Both the position numbers and the translations under genes were made by a program. The notes beneath the pieces were generated by a model. The model was not told the DNA's origin. It was given only the letters and a program-made list of their open reading frames with translations, and did no database searches. From NCBI RefSeq assembly GCF_008974285.1, contig NZ_BKZV01000001.1, positions 667,319-731,318 of the forward strand: DNA of 64,000 bases, written 5' to 3'. This DNA is from Thermogemmatispora aurantia (GTDB lineage: Bacteria; Chloroflexota; Ktedonobacteria; Ktedonobacterales; Ktedonobacteraceae). Shown piece after piece: positions 25,197-33,300 of the stretch; the stretch's first letter is position 1, and each line of letters begins with the position of its first letter.

Positions 25197-25715
25197 TTAT
25201 TCGAGGAGTTTCGCCATATAGTATTCATCGACATACTGCCCATCGACGACGAGAGACTGATGGCGCAGACCCTCAATCATAAAGCCCTGCCGGAGATAGA
25301 GGGCCAGTGCGCGCTGGTTATGGACCATCACGGTTAATTCCAGACGATGAAAACCCCGTTGCCGGGCCCAGCGCTCCATCACCTGGAAGAGACGGCTGCC
25401 AATCCCCTGGCCTGTAAAGGCCTGGAGGATGCCGATGACCAGTGTAGCCCGCTGGCGTTCGCGCCGATAGGTTCCTCCTTTGATGGCCAGGTAGCCAGCC
25501 AGCTCGCCACTCTGCCCGGCTTCTGCCACAAAAATGGTCGAGCGCCCCGTAGCCAGCAGGTTTTCAAGCGCTTGCCGCTGCTCGTCTGGCGTCAAGTTGC
25601 GCTCGTCAGGCTCCAGTAGCATAAAGCGTGTCTCCTGGTCGAGTCGCTTACAAAGCGACAGAAAGGCCTCAGCATCGTCTGGCGTAATCTCTCGAATATG
25701 AACAACAGTGCTCAT
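25197..25715 (-). CDS. GNAT family N-acetyltransferase
   Basis: 172 aa. The acetyl-CoA pyrophosphate loop is AFTGQGIGSRLF (Q/RxxGxG/A motif) in the middle, with the typical beta4 stretch ATLVIGILQ before it and NQRALALYLRQGFMIEGLRHQ after it, as in RimI/SpeG-like enzymes. It transfers an acetyl group to an unknown amine, perhaps a protein N-terminus, ribosomal protein or small molecule. ATG 25715; a GTG just before it is also possible. It sits in the same direction as prfB (97 bp gap) and downstream of threonine dehydratase. Confidence 0.9.
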   Translation of the reverse strand: MSTVVHIREITPDDAEAFLSLCKRLDQETRFMLLEPDERNLTPDEQRQALENLLATGRSTIFVAEAGQSGELAGYLAIKGGTYRRERQRATLVIGILQAFTGQGIGSRLFQVMERWARQRGFHRLELTVMVHNQRALALYLRQGFMIEGLRHQSLVVDGQYVDEYYMAKLLE

Positions 25716-25812
25716 CACGATTCGCTTGTTTCCTTCTCGCTATTGACGATGCTCTCACTTCTCGTGGCTGCCGGCTCTGCTCTGGCTGATCCGTCGATCG
25801 CTCACAGGCGCC

Positions 25813-26802
25813 CTACTGATTCCGTTCCTGCAAGCGGAGAGCGAGGGCGCGCTGTAACTGCTCCAGGGAGACGTTGCCGCCCGAGCAGACAAGAGCGACT
25901 TTTTTGCCTTGCAGCTCGTCCCGCAGGCGATAGGCTGCCGCCAGCGCCGCGGCGCCTGCTCCCTCGGCCAGCGTATGGGCCAGTTCAGCCATCCAGGCAA
26001 TCGCGCGCAGGATTTCCTCGTCGGAGACCAATACAAATTCGCGCAGCAGATCCTGCAGGATCTGCTGCGGTAAGGCGAAAGAGACGCCGGTTGCTAGTCC
26101 TTCAGCCAGGGTGCGATTCGGAGCGGTCACCAGCCGCCGCTGGCGCCAGGATTCGTAAGCGGCCGGGGCTGCCTCGGATTGCACGCCGATGACGCGCAGG
26201 CCAGGATTGAGCGTATGGGCCACAAGACAGGCGCCGGCGGCACCACTGCCTCCCCCGATGGGGACAATGAGTACCTCCAGGTCCGGGCAGTCCTCCAGAA
26301 TCTCCAGGGTCAGGGTCGCCACCCCGGCAATTAGCAGTGGCTCATCCCCCGAATGGATGTAGCGATAGCCATGCTGCCGGGCCAGCTCTTCACAGTAGGA
26401 CTTGGCTTCATCATAAGTCGGACCATGAAAGATGACTTCTGCGCCCATCCCGCGCATGGCCGCTACTTTACCCGGATTCGCTCCTTCGGGAACGACGATG
26501 CGCGCTTTGACTCCAAAGAGGCGGGCGGCATAGGCCACCGACTGGCCGTGGTTGCCGGTGGAGGCCGCGATAACTCCTCGAGCGCGCTCCTCGGGCGTGA
26601 GACGGGCAATCAGATTGACGCCTCCGCGCACTTTGAAGGCTCCTACCGGTTGATAGTTCTCGTGCTTGACATAGACCTGGGCCGCGAGCAACTCGTTGAG
26701 TGCCGGGTAGCTGTACAGGGGAGTGCGTGGCAAATAGGACGCAATTTGCTGTCTGGCCCGCAATACATCTTGAAAGGTAGGGATCTGCACTTTTGCTATC
26801 AT
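25813..26802 (-). CDS. Threonine/serine dehydratase (PLP, fold type II)
   Basis: 329 aa. Deaminates threonine to 2-oxobutanoate (first step to isoleucine) or serine to pyruvate. The PLP Lys is in GAFKVRGG (about 57), with ASTGNHGQSVAYAA and the phosphate-binding glycine loop PIGGGSGAAG. There is no C-terminal ACT domain, so it resembles the catabolic/TdcB-like short form rather than long IlvA (about 510 aa). ATG 26802 (MIAKVQIPTF) fits the family start; the frame is open upstream to 26898. A serine racemase is the closest alternative. Confidence 0.88.
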   Translation of the reverse strand: MIAKVQIPTFQDVLRARQQIASYLPRTPLYSYPALNELLAAQVYVKHENYQPVGAFKVRGGVNLIARLTPEERARGVIAASTGNHGQSVAYAARLFGVKARIVVPEGANPGKVAAMRGMGAEVIFHGPTYDEAKSYCEELARQHGYRYIHSGDEPLLIAGVATLTLEILEDCPDLEVLIVPIGGGSGAAGACLVAHTLNPGLRVIGVQSEAAPAAYESWRQRRLVTAPNRTLAEGLATGVSFALPQQILQDLLREFVLVSDEEILRAIAWMAELAHTLAEGAGAAALAAAYRLRDELQGKKVALVCSGGNVSLEQLQRALALRLQERNQ

Positions 26803-27288
26803 CTTCAACTTCTCACTAGCAGCGATTATGTTAAGCAATAAAGCTCGCCCCGCCTGCTGCAAAGGATTCCGAGCATCGCATAGAGTGTAGCTGAGCATTT
26901 CCCGGCAGCCACCAACAGACGTGTAGAGCGTGCGTCTGGGTGAGCAGTATAGGATCAGTATACCATCTCGCTGACTGGCTTGCCGGGCTACGTTCTAGTA
27001 AGAGCGTCGAGCCAGCTCCATCCGCTTCGGCTCTACAGTGAGCCATCCTATGTCTCGTCCCGGCTGGCTGCGGCGGGCCAGACCAGGCCAGACAGGATAC
27101 AGACCCATGCGCAAGCGGAAGAGGAGCGCTATCTAGAGGTGCTGGCGCCTGCTGGCCCATGCTCTTGTCAGGCCAGATACCTCGTGCTATCCTCTTGGTA
27201 TCGGCAGGATGTGAGAGCAGCGCCCGCTATTATCCGCTCTGCTGCCCTCAAGGCTATCTGAAAAGAGGCCGGTCACCAGCAGCGCCCC
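26803..27288. other. Divergent intergenic region
   Basis: 486 bp between divergent genes. Aside from the plus-strand promoter at 27165-27193 I see no gene or structured RNA; the short frames on both strands lack motifs. Confidence 0.45.
27165..27193 (+). promoter_or_regulatory. Promoter of exonuclease-UvrC-like gene
   Basis: TTGTCA (27165-27170), 17-bp spacer, TATCCT (27188-27193). The start would be near 27200, about 90 nt before the ATG. Confidence 0.55.
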
Positions 27289-29451
27289 ATGTCAAGGTCG
27301 AGGCTATCATTGCACTATGCTGAGGAGCCAGAGCCAGTAGCCGGCTCTGGCCACATTTTACGAGAGATCTACGCTCTGCTCCAGGCAGCAGGGGAGCCGC
27401 TGGACGAGGAGAGGCTCCTTCAAGGGCTGCGGGAGAGGAGACAGTTGGCCTTAGAGCTTCCCTCACGCCAGTCGCTCGCTCGGCTGCTGGCAAGCTCGGA
27501 TCTTTTTGCGCGTGATCCTGCAGGACGTTGGCAACCAGCCATCTGGAGACTCTGGCAACGAGAACTAGAGCATCTTGACTTTGTCGTCCTGGATATCGAG
27601 ACCACCGGCCTGAGACCGGGACGCGACCGCATCATTGAGCTTGGAGCCTGGCGCCTACGAGGCGAGCTGCTGCGTGGACGGTTCCACAGCCTGGTGAATC
27701 CTGAGCAGCCAGTACCCGCCGCTATTGTACGATTAACTGGTATCGATGAGCAAAGTCTGGCGGCAGCGCCTACGATCGAGCTGGTCCTGCCTGAGCTGCT
27801 ACGTTTCTGCACTGGCGCCATCCTGGTCGGGCACAACCTGGGTTTCGATCTACATTTCCTCGCCTACGAGACGGCTCCCCTCAATGCGCGGCTGCCCGTG
27901 GCAGGGATCGATGTGCTGACTCTGGCTCGCCGTCTCCTGCCTGATCAGCGCTGCTGCGGCCTGGCGGCCCTGGCTCGCCGACTGCAGGTTCCACTGACGA
28001 CTCCCCATCGGGCGCTGGCAGATGCCGAGGCAATTGCAATGGTCTTTATCAAGCTGCTGCAGCTGGCCCGTCAGAAGGGTCTAACGACCTACGGGCAGCT
28101 TCTGCAATATCTGCAGCCTGTTTCAGATGGGCAGGAAGAGCTGAACACAGGGCTGACCCGGTCCCTCAGCGTTCCTGACCAGCCAGCACAGCGCGCTGAG
28201 TTGCAGCAGGCAGGAAGGCACTCGGCTAGGCGGAGACCTGACCCCGCCGTCTGGTCACCGCTCTCAGGCACGCTTTGGCTCAATCCCGCCTGGCGACGTA
28301 CCTTTCCCGCGCAGCCTGGTGTTTACTTGATGAAAGACGGAGCGGGCCACGTGCTCTATGTCGGTAAGGCTCGCTGTTTAAAGGCGCGCCTGGCCTCCTA
28401 CTATCGTCACCGACCAGGCATCAGGCCGAGAATCGATGGTCTGCTCCCACAAGTGCAGGCCATCGAGACACGTCCTCTCGGCTCCGAGCTAGAGGCGCTG
28501 CTCGTCGAGTCCCAGCTGATCAAGGAGCTACAGCCTCCTTATAACATCCAGCTGCGCGATTACGAGCGCTATCCTTTTCTCAAGGTCGACGTACACCAGC
28601 CTTTCCCGCGCTTTGGCATTACCCGCGAGCCAGGGGCCGACGGGGCCTGCTATTTTGGACCCTTTCGCAGCGAGCGCAGTCTGGCTTTGACGTTGGAGCT
28701 GCTTGAGCGCCTTTTTCCATTGGCGACCTGTGCCCGTCCCTTGCCACCAGCAGGCGCGCCCAGCGCGCCATGTCTTCGCTACCATCTGGGTCGCTGCCTG
28801 GCCCCCTGCAGCGGTCAGGCCGATCCAGTTTCCTACCGACAGATGATCGAGGAGGTCTGCGCCTTCCTGGAGGGGAAGCGTCCCGAGCTGCTGGTCCACG
28901 TGCGTCGCCAGATGGAGGAAGCCGCCCAGGCCCTGCACTACGAGCGGGCCGCCCGCCTGCGCGACATGCTCCAGAGCGCTGAGGAAGTCCTCCTCAGTCA
29001 GCGCCTGATCAGCAGCGCCGTTGCCGCCAATAATCTGCTTATCGCCTATCCCTCAGCCTGGGAGGGCTACAACGAGATCTTTCTGATCCGTCATGGTCGC
29101 CTGCTTGAACTCCAACGGGTTCCTCACGAGGAGCACGCCATGCGCCAGACGCTGGGCCATTTACTCGCCAGGGCCGCGGCCCTGCCGGCCCCCCCCGCCA
29201 CAGTGGGACAGGCGGAGATCGACCAGATTATGATCATCAGTCGCTGGATCAAGCGCCATAGCCGGGACCGCGCCTTCTTCCCTCTCACCTCCCAGGTCCT
29301 GGCGGAGGCGCAGGCCAGGGAGCAGCTGATTGAAGCCATCTGGCAAGCGCTCTGTGCCCAGCAGCGAGAGTCTGGCCCGTGCACCCAGCCACAGAGGCCG
29401 GAGCCAGACAGCCAGGCGCGCAGACAAAATGGCTCAGATGTGATACCATAG
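27289..29451 (+). CDS. DnaQ-like exonuclease fused to UvrC-like GIY-YIG nuclease
   Basis: 720 aa. Residues about 20-95 are a small, helix-rich N-terminal part (LREIYALLQAAGEPL...). A DEDDh 3'-5' exonuclease follows: VVLDIETTGL (about 101), GHNLGFD (about 180), HRALADAEA (about 239). Then a GIY-YIG nuclease like the N-terminal half of UvrC: GVYLMKD ... LYVGKARCLKARL (343-360), the cysteine-rich CLRYHLGRCLAPC (about 494), and a UVR motif (QMEEAAQALHYERAARLRDML, about 540-560). UvrC's RNase-H and HhH domains are absent. Exonuclease/UvrC-like fusions are known in Actinobacteria and others; a role in DNA repair is inferred. ATG 27289 has no strong ribosome site. Confidence 0.88.
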   Translation: MSRSRLSLHYAEEPEPVAGSGHILREIYALLQAAGEPLDEERLLQGLRERRQLALELPSRQSLARLLASSDLFARDPAGRWQPAIWRLWQRELEHLDFVVLDIETTGLRPGRDRIIELGAWRLRGELLRGRFHSLVNPEQPVPAAIVRLTGIDEQSLAAAPTIELVLPELLRFCTGAILVGHNLGFDLHFLAYETAPLNARLPVAGIDVLTLARRLLPDQRCCGLAALARRLQVPLTTPHRALADAEAIAMVFIKLLQLARQKGLTTYGQLLQYLQPVSDGQEELNTGLTRSLSVPDQPAQRAELQQAGRHSARRRPDPAVWSPLSGTLWLNPAWRRTFPAQPGVYLMKDGAGHVLYVGKARCLKARLASYYRHRPGIRPRIDGLLPQVQAIETRPLGSELEALLVESQLIKELQPPYNIQLRDYERYPFLKVDVHQPFPRFGITREPGADGACYFGPFRSERSLALTLELLERLFPLATCARPLPPAGAPSAPCLRYHLGRCLAPCSGQADPVSYRQMIEEVCAFLEGKRPELLVHVRRQMEEAAQALHYERAARLRDMLQSAEEVLLSQRLISSAVAANNLLIAYPSAWEGYNEIFLIRHGRLLELQRVPHEEHAMRQTLGHLLARAAALPAPPATVGQAEIDQIMIISRWIKRHSRDRAFFPLTSQVLAEAQAREQLIEAIWQALCAQQRESGPCTQPQRPEPDSQARRQNGSDVIP

Positions 29452-29565
29452 CAGCTACATCATCGCTCTCCCTTTCCGCCAGCTCCTGACCAGTCCAGGC
29501 CAGGAGACAGATCATGGCGGTGGTCCGTAGAGCCAGTTCATCCAGCGCGGAGGAAATGATCATCT

Positions 29566-30180
29566 ATGCTGCTATCAGATAAGCGTATCAAAGAGGAGCT
29601 TGCACGCGGCAACATTGTTATTGAACCTTTCGACGAGCGCCAGCTCGGAACCAACTCCTATGATTGCCGTCTGGGTGAGTGGTACTTTCAGGGCGATGCG
29701 AACGTTGAGATCCTCCATCTAGACAACCCGGAGGAGATCCGACGCTACTGGGGCGAGCCACGTCGCGCCAAGAATGGCCAGATAGCCATTCGCCCAGGGA
29801 CAACCATTCTCGCCCATACGCAAGAGATCATCGGTGGTCGCAATGGCTATCTGGGGAAAATGTACGCACGCAGCACAGTCGCTCGCTCGGGCCTCTCGGT
29901 CTGCCGCTGCGCCGGTGTGGGCGACGTAGGCTATATCAGCCGCTGGACAATGGAGATCAGCAACCATACCATGACGACCATTGTCGTTCCCGTCGGCTTC
30001 CGCATCTGCCAGATCACCTTCGAGTACGTCGGTGAGACACTCAAAGAATATCAGGGGAAATATGGGCAGCAGCAGGAATGGTCGCCCGAGGATATGCTGC
30101 CTAAAGCGTACCTGGACTGGGACTATGCACTCTACAGTCAACACTGCCGGCGTCACCTGGAAGCCGAGCACGAGGTCTAA
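29566..30180 (+). CDS. dCTP deaminase family protein
   Basis: 204 aa. Deaminates dCTP to dUTP (or, in bifunctional forms, to dUMP), supplying thymidylate precursors. Family features: start MLLSDKRIKEEL, IEPFDERQLGTNSYDCRLG, the trimer/active-site region YARSTVARSGLSV (about 100), and the EISNHT and FRICQITFEYV strands. It is a little longer than typical Dcd (about 170-195 aa). ATG 29566 follows GGAGGAAATG with wide spacing. It may share a transcript with the upstream repair nuclease (114-bp gap). Confidence 0.88.
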   Translation: MLLSDKRIKEELARGNIVIEPFDERQLGTNSYDCRLGEWYFQGDANVEILHLDNPEEIRRYWGEPRRAKNGQIAIRPGTTILAHTQEIIGGRNGYLGKMYARSTVARSGLSVCRCAGVGDVGYISRWTMEISNHTMTTIVVPVGFRICQITFEYVGETLKEYQGKYGQQQEWSPEDMLPKAYLDWDYALYSQHCRRHLEAEHEV

Positions 30181-30377
30181 CCAACCAGGCCAGCCTTCTC
30201 GGCCAGGCCGGCCATCGCCACCTGCCTTATCCACAGCGCCTCAGCCCTCTTCGCGCCTCTCAGCAGCAGGATGGAGCTGGTCCGGCCCGGCCCGGCCCGC
30301 TCCAGGGGCGCCCCAGCCAGGCTTTACCTGTTCGTTCCACCTATCAGCAGCAATGACTGACAGTCTGCTGCGCGTAC

Positions 30378-33300
30378 TCAGGGATTTTCCGCCCCTTGAA
30401 GCAGATTGATCTGCTCAACAAGCTGAGCATTGTGGGCATGTAATTGATTGATCTGGTCCTGTAACAGGCGCTTCTCCTGTGTGACTACATTCAAGCGTTC
30501 CTGGAGACGCTGAACGGTCTGCTGAGCCTGCTCTAGCTCCTCGCTCCTGGCCCCCTGCTCCTGTTGCAGGCGCTGATATTCCTGTGTTACACGAGTCAAC
30601 TCTTGCCGCGTCACCTCCAGCTCTTGCTGTGCTTTCTTAAGCGATTCTTCGAGATTTTCGCGCTCATGTTCCATATCGCTCAATTGGCTACGAGCCTGCA
30701 GAAGCTGCATCGTCAAATTGCGCATATTCTCCTTGTGGGCCTGCTCAACACTCTGCAAATCGTTTTCCAGGCGAGTAATGTAGGCCCCATAGCGCCAACC
30801 CAGCAGCACCTCCACCAGATCGCGCTCTGCACTGCCTTCCTTCAAACGCTGGCGCAGCTCCTCCAGGGCCTCGACATTCCAATGGCCTCCAGCCAGAAGG
30901 CCGCCAAGGGCCCGCAGAGAAATCTCCAGCTGATCGGGACTCTGGAGGCGTTCCTTATTGAGAGTGAGGCCATACTGACTGAGACTCAGAGCCAGTTCGC
31001 TGATCTCAGGATAGGCCCGCAGCATGCCCAGCATACTGACCACTAGATTGGCCAGATCCGGCGGGGTCTCAGGATCATGATACATCTCCCACAGGGCTGT
31101 CTCGCCCTCTCGGCCCAAGAAGAGAAAGCAACGCATCAAGAGTTCCTGACGCTCCGAATGCGCATAGAGGGCCTGCACCAGATGCTGGACGATATACTCC
31201 CCTCCCATGAGCAGCAGCAGAGCCAGAATGCGGCGGCAGAGCCGTTCATCGCTCTGGGGATGCTGGACATATTCCAGCAAGGCCGGAACCATCTCTTGAC
31301 GAGAAGGATCAGCACTGTTCGCTTCATCATGGATACGCTCCTGCAAGAGCGTTGCCGCCATTGCGCTTTCCTGAACTGTCCGGCTGGCCAGGTGAGCCAG
31401 AAGCTCATCCTTAATGACAAGCGTCGGCATACTGCGGAAGATCTCAAGGGCCGCTTCACGCCGCTGACGATTAGCCAGATCGCTACAGGCAGCCCAGATA
31501 AAGGGGAGGGCTGGCGTACCAATATCGCGCAGAATACGCCGAGCGGCACGCGCCACCTGGGGGTCAGGATCGGTGATTAGCTCGCCTACCGGAGCAACCG
31601 CCAGATCACCCAACTCGACCAGGGTAATCTCGGCCCCATGCCGCCGCTCCTCCGAGCGGAGAGCCGCCACCAGCCCCGCCAGCGCCTCGCGTCCAGCAGG
31701 TGTGAGACGGCGTCGGGCCAGGCGGGCAAGCACGTCTGAGACCCCTCCGAGGAGATAGGCATCGCCCAGGCCGTCCAGGAGAGCGGGAACAGCCAGATCG
31801 GCGAGATCGCCAGCCAGGATCGCCACCAGGCTCTCATAGGCGCGTGGCGGCAACGAGGGACCAAAGAGCTGAACCACCTGCTCGACAGCTTCCGGCTGTT
31901 GGCGCACGAGCGAGATCACTAATTGCTGCGCCCGCCGCCGTGCCAGCTCATCCTCCTGAGCCAGACCCGGAATGATGGCCGAGAGAATCTCTGACCCAAA
32001 GAGCAGCAGGATCGAGACCGCGGCATCACCACGCTCGGGATCACCCAGCAGATTGATGAGCGGAGGCACGGCCTCAGCAGGATAGCGTACCAGATACTCT
32101 GCCAGTACCGGGCGCCAGGCCGGGCGATTCAGCACTTCAAGGAGAGCAGGCACCAGGACCTGCCCGGCCATACCATCGAGAATCTGGCGGACATAGCTGC
32201 GAGTGCGTGCATCGGGGTGGAAGAGCTGCTGGACAAGCAGCAGCGCGGCCTCGGCCCCCCGCTCCTGGAAGATCTTCGCTACCTGCTGGACCTGGGCCTC
32301 GCTTCCGTGGGTCAGGACAGCGATGAGCTGCTCACCAGGAAACGGCTCCATGCCAAGAATTGCCCGCCTCACCCGCGTCGCCACTACGGTTTCACACTCC
32401 GGCTCGACATCCAGTGCATCCAGGAGATCAGAGAGAGCCACCTCACGCAGGCGGCTCAGCGCCAGAATAGCCTCCTCATAGACGAGCGTCTCCTTGCTGT
32501 CCAGCAGACTGATCAGCGGCGGCACCACCTGCCCATCGGCGAAGCGCGCCAAGGCCCGGATAATAGCTACCGTCAGCAGCGGCTCGCTTCGCGCCTCCTG
32601 CAGGAGGCCGATCAGCGCCGGGATCACGCGCGGATCATCTAACTCTTCCAGTACCTGGATCAGCAGCTGGGTACGACCAGGGACAATCTGCGGTAAAGCT
32701 TGCAAAATCGGCTCCAACACCTCTTCGCCCATCCCGCTGAGGATACGCGCCGCCAGACTGGCTACCTGCTCTTCTTTGCTATGTAGCACCAGCTCGATCA
32801 GGCCCGGAATACTCTCGGGCACGTAGGCGTGCTGCAAAGCGATCCCTACTTGCTGGCGCACCAGGGACGAAGTATCGGCCAGAAGCTTGAGCAGCAGGGG
32901 CAAAGCCTGCAGGTCGCGGATGCCGCCGAGTACCTCGACCAGGCGGGCCCGTACGACATCAGTGCTCTGGCTTTCTAACTGCTTCAGGAGCAAAGGCGTC
33001 AGGCGCGCATCTCCCTGCTGCAGGACACGAATAGCATTGCGCACCAGCAGCTCGTCTGCGCTGGCCAGAGCCTGGATGAGAAGCTGAACACTCTCGGGCT
33101 GCGGCTCCCTCTGCAACTGACGAGTCAGCAGATCACGCGCCGCACGCTGTACCTCGGGTGGCTGCTGCCCAGACAGGAGAGGGCAGACCGCAGCGAGAAC
33201 TCGCTTACGCTGTTCCTCAGAAAGCGCACGTTGCGCATCGCTCTCGCTGAGAAAATAGTCAAGTACCACTAGAATGGCCCGCTGCACCTGACGCGCTGCC

